A DNA stretch of 64,000 nt from assembly GCF_014197015.1 (NCBI RefSeq), contig NZ_JACIET010000001.1, positions 1,178,001 through 1,242,000 on the forward strand, in the 5' to 3' direction. The DNA comes from Niveibacterium umoris. GTDB lineage: Bacteria > Pseudomonadota > Gammaproteobacteria > Burkholderiales > Rhodocyclaceae. Both the position numbers and the translations under genes were made by a program. Positions 47,481 to 56,462 of this stretch are shown piece by piece. Every line of letters starts with the position of its first letter. Within the stretch, counting starts at the first letter, position 1. The notes under the pieces were generated by a model. The model was not told the DNA's origin. It searched no databases and was given only the letters and a program-made list of their open reading frames with translations.

Positions 47481-47503
47481 CGTTGTGACGAATCCTCACA
47501 ACG
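47481..47503. promoter_or_regulatory. 8-bp dyad in the rnfA-nifL interval
   Basis: CGTTGTGA (47481-47488) and TCACAACG (47496-47503) form perfect arms around a 7-base centre. Inside it reads TGT-N11-ACA, one base longer than a NifA site. It could be a variant NifA site or an operator for another regulator. Confidence 0.45.
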
Positions 47504-47551
47504 ACACTCGCATTTGACGTTGCTCAAGCGTGGCGTTGAGTCGCGAGAATT

Positions 47552-47567
47552 CGGCACGGTTGCTGCA
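47552..47567 (+). promoter_or_regulatory. Sigma-54 promoter candidate of nifLA
   Basis: CGGCACGGTTGCTGCA keeps GG (47553-47554) and GC (47565-47566) at the right offset. It lies 33 bases before nifL. This would put nifLA under NtrC or NifA control. Confidence 0.65.
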
Positions 47568-47600
47568 TCGACGCAACGGAGCGTTCACACGAGGCCCGCC

Positions 47601-49184
47601 ATGCCAGAGCAGAAGAAGACCGCCACCGCAAAGAAGGCCGCCCCAGTGGTTGCCCGGAAGATTCCTGCCGCGCTGTTCCGCGCCGCGGTGGAGCAGGCCG
47701 ACATCGCGATCTCGATCACCGACCCGCGCGCACGCATCGAATACGTGAACCCCGCCTTCACCCGCGTTAGCGGCTACAGCGTGGGCGATGCCGTCGGGCA
47801 GCATCAGTCGATCCTGTCGAACCACACCACGCCTCCCGACGTGTACAAGTCGATGTGGCGCCGTATCACCGCCAAGGAAACATGGACCGGGCGTCTGGTG
47901 AACCGCCGCAAGGACGGCGCCCCTTACCTGGCCGATCTCACCGTCACGCCAGTGCTGGACGAGGCGGGCCAGATCACCCATTACCTGGGCCTGCAACGCG
48001 ACATCACTGCGCTGCACAAGCTCGAATGCGCGGTGCGCAACCAGAAGGCGCTGATCGAGTCGGTCGTCGATGGCGCGCCACTCGTACTTGCCTTGCTGGA
48101 TATTGGCGACCGCGTCGTACTCGACAACCTCGCCTACAAGGCGCTGATGTCCGACCTCGGCATGGCCGAGCCGGCCAAGGTGCTGCTGGACGCGATCCGC
48201 AACGAACTGGGCAGCGGTTTCGGCCCCTTCAAACCCGGCAGCCACGCCTTCCTCGACCGCCAGGTGCGGCTCGACCGCCCGCACTGGCGCTCACCACGCT
48301 GGTTCTCGTGTTCGGCGGTGTGGGTTGCAGCGGACAGCGACGAGGCGGACGACTTCTACGCCAGCAAGGGTGAAGCCTTCCTGCTGCTTGTTGCCACCGA
48401 CGTCAGCCGGCAGGTTCAGGAGCAGGAGAAAGCGCGCATCGCGGCGCTGCAGGCGGTGATGGCCGAAGAGAGCCGTCAGCAGGCACTGCGCGAGAGCTTG
48501 TCAGCCGCGGTCTATCAGATGGAGGGGCCGCTCAACATTCTCGGCTCTGTCGTCAACATGATGGGCCGACGCGGCTGCGATCCGGCCCAGGCGGCACTGG
48601 CAGAGGCGCTCAAGGCCGGACAGACCGCGCTGGACACTCTGCGAAGCGCGATACCGGCGCGCGCACCCGAGGCCAGCACGGCGGTCAACCTCAATGAAGT
48701 GGTGCGTGACGTGCTGGACCTGTCGGCGGTTCGCCTGCTCGCCGCCGGTGTATCGGTCAGCTGGCAGCCGCAGCTGGTGCTGCCGGCCATCCAGGGCTCG
48801 CCCACGCGTCTGCGCGCCCTGCTCAAGGCGCTGGTGGACAACGCGATCGAGGCGATGAATGTGAAGGGTTGGCGACAGCGCGAACTGAACATCTGCACCC
48901 GCACGCTGCACGACAGCCTCGAGGTGCGCATAGCGGACAGCGGCCCCGGCTTGCCTGACGAACTGCGACTGAAGGCCTTCGAACCTTTCTTCAGCACCAA
49001 GAAGCAGCAGGGCAATCACCTCGGCACCGGGCTGGCCGCCGCTCAGCAGGTAGCGGTGGATCACGGGGGCAGCATCGAGTTGGGTAACGCGGCGGGCGGT
49101 GGCTGCACGGCGCTGCTGGTATTGCCGCTGCTCCGCCACGCCTCGCCATCCTTGGCGACGCTCAACAGTCGCGAGATCGGGTAA
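47601..49184 (+). CDS. nifL: Redox-sensing anti-activator NifL
   Basis: NifL holds NifA inactive under oxygen or excess nitrogen. The 527-residue protein has a flavin PAS domain (AISITDPRARIEYVNPAFTRVSGYS ... LSNHTTPPDVYKSMW, residues about 30-150), a second PAS (about 155-285), a dimer region and a GHKL ATP-binding domain (LVDNAIEAM, DSGPGLPDELRLKAFEPFFS, GTGLAAAQQV). The usual phospho-acceptor His position reads VYQMEGPLNIL, with Tyr in place of His, so it should not be a kinase. It is five bases from nifA. Confidence 0.93.
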   Translation: MPEQKKTATAKKAAPVVARKIPAALFRAAVEQADIAISITDPRARIEYVNPAFTRVSGYSVGDAVGQHQSILSNHTTPPDVYKSMWRRITAKETWTGRLVNRRKDGAPYLADLTVTPVLDEAGQITHYLGLQRDITALHKLECAVRNQKALIESVVDGAPLVLALLDIGDRVVLDNLAYKALMSDLGMAEPAKVLLDAIRNELGSGFGPFKPGSHAFLDRQVRLDRPHWRSPRWFSCSAVWVAADSDEADDFYASKGEAFLLLVATDVSRQVQEQEKARIAALQAVMAEESRQQALRESLSAAVYQMEGPLNILGSVVNMMGRRGCDPAQAALAEALKAGQTALDTLRSAIPARAPEASTAVNLNEVVRDVLDLSAVRLLAAGVSVSWQPQLVLPAIQGSPTRLRALLKALVDNAIEAMNVKGWRQRELNICTRTLHDSLEVRIADSGPGLPDELRLKAFEPFFSTKKQQGNHLGTGLAAAQQVAVDHGGSIELGNAAGGGCTALLVLPLLRHASPSLATLNSREIG

Positions 49185-49188
49185 GGCC

Positions 49189-50709
49189 ATGGATACCGAA
49201 GGCGCACTCCACCGCAACCAGCTTGAAACGCTCTATCGCGTCAGCGTGATCCTGTCGCGCACGCTCGACGTGAAGCAGGCGCCGCAGGAAGTGCTGCGGG
49301 TGCTGGAAGAATCCGCCGGACTCACTCGCGGCATGATCAGCGTGCTCGATTCCGAGAGTGGTGAACTGGTCGTCAACGCCTTGCAGGGCGTCGAAGCCGA
49401 AGCGTTCGAGCCAGTCCGTTACCAGGCTGGCGAGGGCGTGCTCGGCCTGATCCTGGAAGAAGGCAAGACAGTCGCCCTGCCCTCCATCGCGAGCAATCCG
49501 CGCTTCCTCAACCGGCTCGGCATCTACGAACGGCGCCTGCCCTTCATCGCGGCCCCCATCCACGTCGGTGGCACCCTGCATGGTGCGCTCGCGGTGCAAC
49601 CGAACCGCCTCGATGATGGCCAGCTCGCGGTACGCGCACGCTTCGTCGAGATGGTCGCCAACCTGATCGGCCAAAGCGTCAAGCTCTCGCTCGACGTTGC
49701 GCATGAAAAGGAAACCATCGCCGAAGAACGCGACACCCTGCGGCGCACGGTGCGGGGCCAGCACGGCTTCGACAACATGGTCGGCCACTCGGCCGCGATG
49801 CGCCGGATCTTCGAACAGATCCGCATGGTGTCGAAGTGGAACACCACCGTGCTGATCCGTGGCGAAACCGGCACCGGCAAGGAGCTGATCGCCAACGCGA
49901 TCCACTACAACTCACCTCGCGCGCGCGGGCCTTATGTGCGCCTCAACTGCGCCTCCCTGCCCGAGAACCTGCTCGAATCCGAGCTTTTCGGCCATGAGAA
50001 AGGCGCCTTCACCGGCGCCGTAGCGGCGCGCAAGGGGCGCTTTGAAATGGCCGACGGCGGCACGATCTTCCTCGACGAAATCGGCGAAATCTCGCCCGCC
50101 TTCCAGGCCAAGCTGCTGCGTGTGCTGCAGGAAGGTGAACTCGAACGCGTCGGCGGTGGCCGTACGGTCAAGGTGGATGTGCGCGTGATCTCTGCGACGC
50201 ACCGCGACCTTGAGGACGCGGTCGATGAAGGCAAGTTCCGCGAAGACTTGTACTTCCGCCTCAACGTGATGCCGATCACCGTACCCCCGCTGCGCGAGCG
50301 TCTGGAGGACGTACCGGAAATCGCACGCCACCTGATCGGGCGTGTCGGTCAAGCGCAGGGGCGGCCCCTTGATCTCAGCGAGGCTGCGATCACGCGACTG
50401 ATGCAGTACAACTGGCCCGGCAACGTCCGCGAAATGGAAAACTGCCTGGAACGCGCCGCAGTCATGTCGGAAAGTGGCCACATCGACTGCGACCTGATCC
50501 GTATCGACCGCCAGCGCGAGCTGGCCGCTGCGGCTGCCGCCAACCGCATCGACCTGGATGACCCGACACTGGATGAACGCGACCGCGTGATTGCCGCCCT
50601 CGAACAAGCCGGCTGGGTGCAGGCCAAGGCTGCACGCCTGCTCAACATGACCCCGCGCCAGATCGCCTACCGCGTGCAGACGCTGGGTATCGAGGTAAAG
50701 CAGTTTTGA
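49189..50709 (+). CDS. nifA: Sigma-54 activator NifA
   Basis: This master activator of nif promoters has 506 residues: a GAF domain (about 15-170), an AAA+ domain with Walker A GETGTGKE (225-232) and GAFTGA (272-277, contacting sigma-54), and a C-terminal Fis-type helix-turn-helix ([20 protein letters not shown]). The linker lacks the C-x4-C cysteine motif of oxygen-sensitive alphaproteobacterial NifA, which agrees with control by NifL. ATG 49189 lies five bases after nifL. Confidence 0.97.
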   Translation: MDTEGALHRNQLETLYRVSVILSRTLDVKQAPQEVLRVLEESAGLTRGMISVLDSESGELVVNALQGVEAEAFEPVRYQAGEGVLGLILEEGKTVALPSIASNPRFLNRLGIYERRLPFIAAPIHVGGTLHGALAVQPNRLDDGQLAVRARFVEMVANLIGQSVKLSLDVAHEKETIAEERDTLRRTVRGQHGFDNMVGHSAAMRRIFEQIRMVSKWNTTVLIRGETGTGKELIANAIHYNSPRARGPYVRLNCASLPENLLESELFGHEKGAFTGAVAARKGRFEMADGGTIFLDEIGEISPAFQAKLLRVLQEGELERVGGGRTVKVDVRVISATHRDLEDAVDEGKFREDLYFRLNVMPITVPPLRERLEDVPEIARHLIGRVGQAQGRPLDLSEAAITRLMQYNWPGNVREMENCLERAAVMSESGHIDCDLIRIDRQRELAAAAAANRIDLDDPTLDERDRVIAALEQAGWVQAKAARLLNMTPRQIAYRVQTLGIEVKQF

Positions 50710-50760
50710 CCGGCGCTGCGCCGTCCCGCATCTGCCCGCCAGGACGACAAATACCCGCCC

Positions 50761-50776
50761 TGTCCTGTTTCGCACA
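50761..50776. promoter_or_regulatory. NifA site 1 for nifB
   Basis: TGT-N10-ACA (TGTCCTGTTTCGCACA), 77 bases before the -24 element of nifB. Confidence 0.65.
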
Positions 50777-50784
50777 CGTCAGTG

Positions 50785-50800
50785 TGTAGGCTAAGTGACA
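50785..50800. promoter_or_regulatory. NifA site 2 for nifB
   Basis: TGT-N10-ACA (TGTAGGCTAAGTGACA), extended to GTGT/ACAC arms; 24 bases centre to centre from site 1, a little over two helical turns, so both could be bound on nearly the same face. Confidence 0.65.
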
Positions 50801-50852
50801 CAAGGTGGAAGCAGCAGCGCTCAAACCAAGACGCCACGGTGAAAACACGCAT

Positions 50853-50868
50853 CGGCACGGCAATTGCT
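50853..50868 (+). promoter_or_regulatory. Sigma-54 promoter of nifB
   Basis: CGGCACGGCAATTGCT matches TGGCACG-N4-TTGCT apart from the first base. GG is at 50854-50855 and GC at 50866-50867. It lies 33 bases before nifB. Confidence 0.85.
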
Positions 50869-50900
50869 GAACCGGGGACAGACATCCTCGGGAGCGCTCC

Positions 50901-52397
50901 ATGCCGACGCCTGCAACTTTGAACCCGACCGCACCGATCAGCGGTTGCGCCAGCGGCCGCTGTGGCTCCAGCTCGCAACAACTCGACGAGCTGGATGCCA
51001 GCGTCACGCAACGTGTGCAGGACCACCCCTGCTACTCCGAAGAGGCGCACAAGTACTTTGCGCGCATGCATGTGGCGGTGGCGCCAGCCTGCAACATCCA
51101 GTGCAACTACTGCAACCGGAAGTACGACTGCAGCAACGAGTCGCGTCCGGGTGTCGTCTCCGAGGTTTTGACGGCCGCACAGGCGGTGAAGAAGACCCTG
51201 GCGGTTGCAGCCGCCATCCCGCAGATGAGTGTGTTGGGCATTGCCGGACCGGGCGACGCACTCGCCAACCCCGAGCGCACCTTCGAAACCTTCGCCGGAC
51301 TGAGCGAACGCGCGCCAGACCTCAAACTCTGCCTGTCGACGAACGGCCTGATGCTGCCGCAGTACGTGGACAAGATCGCGGACTATCACGTCGACCACGT
51401 CACGATCACGATCAACTGCATCGACCCCGACATCGGCGCGCAGATCTATCCATGGATCTTCTGGAACCACCGGCGTGTCACCGGCCGTGAAGCCTCCGAG
51501 ATCCTCATCTCGCAGCAGCAGAAAGGGCTGGAGATGCTGGTTGCGCGCGGCATCCTGGTCAAGGTCAATTCGGTGATGATCCCGGGCATCAACGATCAAC
51601 ACCTCAAGGAAGTCTCTCGCGTGGTGCGCGCCAAGGGCGCGTTCCTGCACAACGTCATGCCCTTGATCTCGGACCCGGTGCACGGGACGCATTTCGGCCT
51701 GACTGGCCAGCGCGGCCCCACCCAACAGGAATTGAAAGCCTTGCAGGATGAGTGCGCCGGCGACATGAACATGATGCGCCACTGCCAGCAGTGCCGAGCC
51801 GACGCGGTCGGCATGCTGGGCGAAGACCGCGGCGCCGAGTTCACGCTCGAGAAAGTCGAAGCAATGCAGATCGACGAGCATGCCGCCATGGGCCGGCGCA
51901 TCGCACTGCGTGCCGCGATCAACGCAGAACTGGCCGAAAAACGTGCCGCGCGACACGCCACCAATGCCCAGGTCATCGCGTTGCACCGTGCAGCCCCGGC
52001 ACCCGGTCGCGCGGTACGCATGGCGGTTGCGAGCAGCACCGGCGCCGTCATCGACACGCACTTCGGCCATGCGAGGTTCTTCCACATCATCGAGGTCACC
52101 GCCGACGGCGTGCAGGCGCTGGGTACACGCGCCGCCGCGCAGTACTGCGGCGGCGAGGCCGACTGTGGCGAGGCTGAGAACACACTCGCGCGAACGCTGG
52201 CTTCGCTTGCCGACTGTGAGGTCATGCTCTGTTCGCGAATCGGCATCGAACCCTGGGGCAAGCTCGAGGCTGCAGGCATCCGGCCCGACGGCTCCCACGC
52301 AATGGAAGCAGTGGCCCCCGCGGCGCAGGCGGTATGGCAAGCGATGCTCGAAAGCGGGCAACTCGCCGACGCGCCCGCCCACCAGCGTCGCGCATAA
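50901..52397 (+). CDS. nifB: FeMo-co core synthase NifB (radical SAM)
   Basis: NifB fuses two 4Fe-4S clusters and inserts the central carbide from S-adenosylmethionine, making NifB-co. The 498-residue protein has the radical-SAM motif CNIQCNYC, extra cluster cysteines (SGCASGRC near the N-terminus, CQQC near residue 295) and a C-terminal NifX-like domain (about 370-480, VIDTHFGHARFFHIIEV). GGAG precedes ATG 50901. Confidence 0.97.
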   Translation: MPTPATLNPTAPISGCASGRCGSSSQQLDELDASVTQRVQDHPCYSEEAHKYFARMHVAVAPACNIQCNYCNRKYDCSNESRPGVVSEVLTAAQAVKKTLAVAAAIPQMSVLGIAGPGDALANPERTFETFAGLSERAPDLKLCLSTNGLMLPQYVDKIADYHVDHVTITINCIDPDIGAQIYPWIFWNHRRVTGREASEILISQQQKGLEMLVARGILVKVNSVMIPGINDQHLKEVSRVVRAKGAFLHNVMPLISDPVHGTHFGLTGQRGPTQQELKALQDECAGDMNMMRHCQQCRADAVGMLGEDRGAEFTLEKVEAMQIDEHAAMGRRIALRAAINAELAEKRAARHATNAQVIALHRAAPAPGRAVRMAVASSTGAVIDTHFGHARFFHIIEVTADGVQALGTRAAAQYCGGEADCGEAENTLARTLASLADCEVMLCSRIGIEPWGKLEAAGIRPDGSHAMEAVAPAAQAVWQAMLESGQLADAPAHQRRA

Positions 52398-52412
52398 GCG
52401 GAGCCCGCCGCA

Positions 52413-52658
52413 ATGGCACTCGAAATCATTGCTGGCTGCGTCAACTGCTGGGCCTGTGTCTCGCTCTGTCCGCACCAGGCGATCATCGAGGCGCAACCGC
52501 ACTTCCTGATCGACCCGCTGCGTTGCACCGAATGTGTTGACGCGCATGCCACGCCGCAATGTGCAGCGATCTGCCCCGTCGAGGGCGTGATCGTGGATGA
52601 ACTGGGCGAACCGCTGAACCCGCCCGGCTCGCTTTCGCCTCCCGCGCGCGTGGGATGA
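52413..52658 (+). CDS. 4Fe-4S ferredoxin next to nifB
   Basis: This 81-residue protein has CVNCWACVSLCP and CTECVDAHATPQCAAICP, a FdxN-like ferredoxin with a long second motif. Such ferredoxins next to nifB are thought to reduce NifB during NifB-co synthesis. It is 15 bases after nifB and 9 before draG. It differs from the FdxN-like protein at 25531. Confidence 0.88.
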   Translation: MALEIIAGCVNCWACVSLCPHQAIIEAQPHFLIDPLRCTECVDAHATPQCAAICPVEGVIVDELGEPLNPPGSLSPPARVG

Positions 52659-52667
52659 TCCACAGGC

Positions 52668-53636
52668 ATGTCTGGCGACGGCACACTTGCACCGCTCGAC
52701 ATGCCACCGATGCAATGCGCGTGGCCCCCGGGAGTGGCGGCCCAACGCATTCGGCTGCACGCACGCGGTGCCATGCTCGGCCTCGCGCTCGGCGATGCAC
52801 TCGGGGCGACGGTGGAGTTCATGACGCCACGCGAGATACGCGCCACGCATGGATGCCACACACAGATCCGCGGCGGCGGCTGGCTGCGGCTGGCACCCGG
52901 TCAGGTGACGGACGACACCACGATGGCCTTCGCCGTCGCCGATACACTCCTCGCCTCGCCGACGCCCGATGCTGCCGACTTCGGCCGTGCATTTGATGCC
53001 TGGATGCGGAGCAAACCCGTCGACATCGGCAATACCGTACGGCGCGGAGTGATGCGCTTTCGCAGAACCGGCGAAGCCTGTGTGGCCCCCTCCGACGACG
53101 CGGGCAACGGCGCGACAATGCGCTGCGCGCCAGTAGCGATCGCCCTGCTTTGGGCTCCACCCGACACGGTGCGACAGATCACGCTCGCGCAGGCGCGCGT
53201 CACGCACCACAACCCGCTGACAGACGCTGCAACGCTGTGTGTCGTGCGCATGATCCAGGCCGGCATCCTGGGCCACGGCATCCGCGGCGTCATCGCGCTG
53301 GCCCACGCCCTGGCGAGCGCGCACACGCTTTTCCAGTTTCGCGCGAAACCGCAGAGCAACCCCACCGGCTACATCGCTGACACCATGCGCGCCGTGCTGC
53401 AGGCCATCGACATCACCGACAGTTTCGAAAGCGCATTGATCGACGTCGTCAATCGCGGTGGCGATGCCGACACGACCGGCGCAATCACCGGCGCAATCTT
53501 CGGCGCAATGGTGGGCGAGCCGGCACTACCGGCCCACTGGCTGTCGGCGCTGCGCGCCGATGTCGCGGCGGACTGCAGACGCTACGCCGATCGTCTCGTC
53601 GAGCGGCCGTTACTGAACTTCAGCTTCGAGGCCTAG
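52668..53636 (+). CDS. draG: Dinitrogenase reductase-activating glycohydrolase
   Basis: DraG removes ADP-ribose from NifH and restores activity. The 322-residue, all-helical ADP-ribosylhydrolase has the Mn-binding residues in GLALGDALGATVEFM, TDDTTMAFAVADTL and VVNRGGDADTTGAITGAIFGA. It lies at the end of nifB-fdx-draG, so it is co-expressed with nitrogenase. DraT is 32 kb away in the opposite orientation, an unusual split. Confidence 0.94.
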   Translation: MSGDGTLAPLDMPPMQCAWPPGVAAQRIRLHARGAMLGLALGDALGATVEFMTPREIRATHGCHTQIRGGGWLRLAPGQVTDDTTMAFAVADTLLASPTPDAADFGRAFDAWMRSKPVDIGNTVRRGVMRFRRTGEACVAPSDDAGNGATMRCAPVAIALLWAPPDTVRQITLAQARVTHHNPLTDAATLCVVRMIQAGILGHGIRGVIALAHALASAHTLFQFRAKPQSNPTGYIADTMRAVLQAIDITDSFESALIDVVNRGGDADTTGAITGAIFGAMVGEPALPAHWLSALRADVAADCRRYADRLVERPLLNFSFEA

Positions 53637-53655
53637 CGAAACTCGCAAGCAGACT

Positions 53656-53672
53656 GCGGGGGAAATCCCCGC
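53656..53672. terminator. Short GC hairpin after draG
   Basis: GCGGGG (53656-53661) pairs with CCCCGC (53667-53672) across a 5-base loop, 20 bases after the draG stop. No T run. The remaining 220 bases before the convergent hydrolase contain no gene I can support. Confidence 0.4.
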
Positions 53673-53893
53673 GGGACTCAACCCTGGAACCACACTCGGC
53701 CACCACGCAAAACGAAAACGATGCTGGCAGTTTGCAAACACTTTCCCGCTGTGTTCCGGACTCCCTTGGGCAAACGGGACGTTCCCGCCAGTTGGCGACC
53801 CGACGGCCACGCCGTCTTCTGTCTGTTGCTCAACAACCGGGCGGATCGGTCCGGCCAGCCACGGTCGCCTGTCGTCCTTGCGCGCTTAGGCCC

Positions 53894-54526
53894 TCAGGCA
53901 GACCCGAGGTATTTGACCCAGTCGAATTGAGAGCGCCGACCATCTCCGCGGCGGCGGCGCGGACCGGCCGGCTTGTCGCCCTCTGCGTCGAGCGGTCCGA
54001 GCGGAAAATCGCCGTGCGAGCGACGCAACAGATTGAAGATCTCCAACCCGTCCCGCCACGGTCCGTGCCCCGAATCCACGTTGATATGGCCCGCCGCACC
54101 GATATTCACAAACCGGCTGCCCCAGCGGTCCGCCAGCCAGGCCGCGCGCATCACACGAACCCACGGGTCATTCGTGCTGGCGACGACTACGCTTGGGAAC
54201 CCCAACGGTTCATCCGGCAATGTGTTGCTCAAACCGAACTTGTCCGGATCGGCCGGCGCCACCAGCATGGCGCCCGCAATCCTTTCACGATAGGCCTGCG
54301 CCACATGCGCGGTGGCGAGGCAACCAAAGCTGTGCGCGACGATCCAGACATGGCCACGCGCACGGTCCAGTTCCTGCCTCAGACTGCCCGCCCAGCGCGC
54401 CAGGTTGGGTTCATCCCAGTTCGACTGCTCGACCCGGATGCTGCCTTCGACCTGGCGTTCGAACCAGCTCTGCCAATGCGCCGGCCCGCTGCCATGCAGG
54501 CCGGGCACCACGAGTACGGTAGACAT
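53894..54526 (-). CDS. RBBP9/YdeN-family serine hydrolase
   Basis: This 210-residue alpha/beta hydrolase has VLVVPGLHGSGPAHWQSWFE, the nucleophile elbow WIVAHSFGCLA (Ser) and the catalytic His in AGHINVDSGHGPW; the Asp is in NDPWV. The family includes human RBBP9, and bacterial substrates are unknown. The C-terminal 30 residues are basic and Asp/Gly-rich, beyond the usual end. It stands alone, convergent with draG, and precedes nothing obvious. Confidence 0.85.
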   Translation of the reverse strand: MSTVLVVPGLHGSGPAHWQSWFERQVEGSIRVEQSNWDEPNLARWAGSLRQELDRARGHVWIVAHSFGCLATAHVAQAYRERIAGAMLVAPADPDKFGLSNTLPDEPLGFPSVVVASTNDPWVRVMRAAWLADRWGSRFVNIGAAGHINVDSGHGPWRDGLEIFNLLRRSHGDFPLGPLDAEGDKPAGPRRRRGDGRRSQFDWVKYLGSA

Positions 54527-54568
54527 GGATACCTCCTTGCGTCGCGGCCCGCGCCACGGTGCGCCGGC

Positions 54569-54784
54569 CTACAGCGTCGCGATAGACACTTCGGTGGACT
54601 TCACCAATGCGACGACTTCAGAACCGATCTTCAACCCCAACTCGTCGACGGAGCGCGTCGTGATCACCGAGGTAACGATACCCGACGGGGTCTCGACATC
54701 CACTTCGCTGACAACATCGCCGCGCACGATCTCCTTCACCTTGCCACGGAACTGGTTACGTACGTTGATCGCTTGAATGGTCAT
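54569..54784 (-). CDS. Molbindin-type molybdate-binding protein
   Basis: This single 71-residue TOBE/Mop domain (NVRNQFRGKVKEIVRGDVVSEVDVETPSGIVTSVITTRSVDELGL) is equal in design to Clostridium Mop and probably forms a hexamer that stores oxyanions, mainly molybdate. AGGAG precedes ATG 54784. It is 22 bases downstream of ssuB and looks like the last gene of the sulfonate operon, an odd partner for sulfur genes but useful to a molybdenum-dependent diazotroph. Confidence 0.9.
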   Translation of the reverse strand: MTIQAINVRNQFRGKVKEIVRGDVVSEVDVETPSGIVTSVITTRSVDELGLKIGSEVVALVKSTEVSIATL

Positions 54785-54806
54785 TTTGCTCTCCTGTTGA
54801 ATCGGT

Positions 54807-55658
54807 TTAGATGGCCCAGCGGACCTGATTGACCGTGCGTTGCAGCGACACGTCGCCAACCTGCTCCGGCTCCGCCACGGGTTCCGCTGGCGGTTGCTGC
54901 AACACCTTGCGCAGCAGATAGTCCTCGAGTGCCGCAAAACGCGGGCTGCCCCGCTCGCGCGGGCGCGCGAGATCGACAGACAAGTCCAGCGTGATGTGGC
55001 CCTCGTCGATCAGCACAACGCGATCGGCCAGTGCGATTGCTTCGGCCACGTCGTGCGTAACCAGCAGCGCAGTGAAACCACGCTCACGCCAAAGGCCTTC
55101 GATCAGTGCGTGCATTTCAATGCGCGTCAGCGCGTCGAGCGCACCGAGCGGTTCGTCGAGCAGCAGTAGGCGCGGGCTATGAACCAGGGCTCGCGCCAGC
55201 GCAACCCGCTGCCGCTGCCCGCCCGAGAGCCTCGCTGGCCATTCGTCGGCGCGCTCGGCGAGCCCGACTTGCGCGAGTACCTCACGCGCCCTGCCCAACT
55301 CGGTGTCCGGCAGGCCGAGTGCGACGTTGTCGATGACGCGCTTCCAGGGCAGCAGGCGCGAGTCCTGGAACATGATTCGGGTATCGCCGCGTGCGTCGCG
55401 CTGCGCGCCACCGAAGCGGATCTCGCCGTCGGTCTTGTCGTCGAGGCCTGCGACCAGTCGCAGCAACGTGCTCTTGCCACATCCGCTGCGCCCGACGATC
55501 GCGACGAATTCGCCCGGGGCGACGTTCAAGCTCAAGCGGTGCAGCACCTCGCGTTCGCCGAAACGTTTGACGACCTGCTCGATCTGCAGCGGTATGCCGC
55601 CGGCCGCGCCCCTCGCCCGTTGGGCCACAGCACGGGTTTCCTGAGAATCAATCTGCAT
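54807..55658 (-). CDS. ssuB: Sulfonate ABC transporter ATPase SsuB
   Basis: This 283-residue ATPase has Walker [10 protein letters not shown], the signature [16 protein letters not shown], Walker [13 protein letters not shown] and the H-loop [20 protein letters not shown] is typical of the nitrate/sulfonate/taurine group. ATG 55658 has GGAG upstream. The C-terminal tail of 40 residues is Pro/Glu/Val-rich. Confidence 0.93.
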   Translation of the reverse strand: MQIDSQETRAVAQRARGAAGGIPLQIEQVVKRFGEREVLHRLSLNVAPGEFVAIVGRSGCGKSTLLRLVAGLDDKTDGEIRFGGAQRDARGDTRIMFQDSRLLPWKRVIDNVALGLPDTELGRAREVLAQVGLAERADEWPARLSGGQRQRVALARALVHSPRLLLLDEPLGALDALTRIEMHALIEGLWRERGFTALLVTHDVAEAIALADRVVLIDEGHITLDLSVDLARPRERGSPRFAALEDYLLRKVLQQPPAEPVAEPEQVGDVSLQRTVNQVRWAI

Positions 55659-55672
55659 ATGCCGTGCTCCGC

Positions 55673-56455
55673 TCAAACGGGTTGATAGCCGGGGTGCCAG
55701 CGCAACCAGCTGCGCTCAAGCGCACGTGCCAGCACATCCGCCAGCTTGCCGAGCAGCGCGTAGAGCAGGATGCCGACCAGCACCACATCGGTCTGCAGGA
55801 ACTCGCGCGCGTTCATCGTCATGTAGCCGATACCCGCGTTCGCCGAAATCGTCTCGGCCACGATCAACAGCACCCACATCAGGCCGAGCGAAAAGCGCAC
55901 ACCAACCAGGATCGACGCGACTGCGCCGGGCAGGATCACATGCCGGTACAGCTGCCACCCGGATAGCCCGTAACTCTTGGCCATCTCGATCAGCGCCGGG
56001 TCGACCGAGCGAATGCCGTGAAAGGTGTTGAGGTACACCGGGAAGAACACGCCCACCGCCACGAGAAACAGCTTGGCCGCTTCGTCGATGCCGAACCACA
56101 GGATCACCAGCGGGATCAGTGCCAGCGGCGGGATGTTGCGCAGCATCTGCAGGCTGGTATCGAGCAGGGTTTCGAGTTTGCGGAAGCTGCCGGTCGCGAG
56201 CCCGAGCGCCAGGCCCAGCCCGCCGCCGATGGCGAAGCCGAGCAAGGCCCGGCGGCTGCTGACGAGCACATGACTCAGCAGCTCGCCCGACGAAGCCAGC
56301 CGGATCGTTGCACGCAAGATATCGAGCGGTGCCGGCAGCACGCGGCTGGAGATCAGCCCGGTCTGCGCCGCAACTTGCCACGCCACCAGCAACAGCACTG
56401 GCGGCACCCATGGCAACAAGGCCTGCGTACGGCGGCTCACTTTCAGAGTAGTCAT
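55673..56455 (-). CDS. ssuC: Sulfonate ABC transporter permease SsuC
   Basis: This 260-residue inner-membrane permease has about six helices and the EAA-like loop ([22 protein letters not shown]). The mid-protein [27 protein letters not shown] is typical of sulfonate and taurine permeases. ATG 56455 is 7 bases after the ssuD stop. Confidence 0.94.
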   Translation of the reverse strand: MTTLKVSRRTQALLPWVPPVLLLVAWQVAAQTGLISSRVLPAPLDILRATIRLASSGELLSHVLVSSRRALLGFAIGGGLGLALGLATGSFRKLETLLDTSLQMLRNIPPLALIPLVILWFGIDEAAKLFLVAVGVFFPVYLNTFHGIRSVDPALIEMAKSYGLSGWQLYRHVILPGAVASILVGVRFSLGLMWVLLIVAETISANAGIGYMTMNAREFLQTDVVLVGILLYALLGKLADVLARALERSWLRWHPGYQPV

Positions 56456-56462
56456 CGCGCCC

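Noticed and set aside
50667-53324. An 885-codon open frame on the minus strand across nifB, fdx and draG
   Set aside because: It mirrors three well-identified genes on the plus strand and is Arg/His/Val-rich without any domain; long antisense frames are expected at this GC content.
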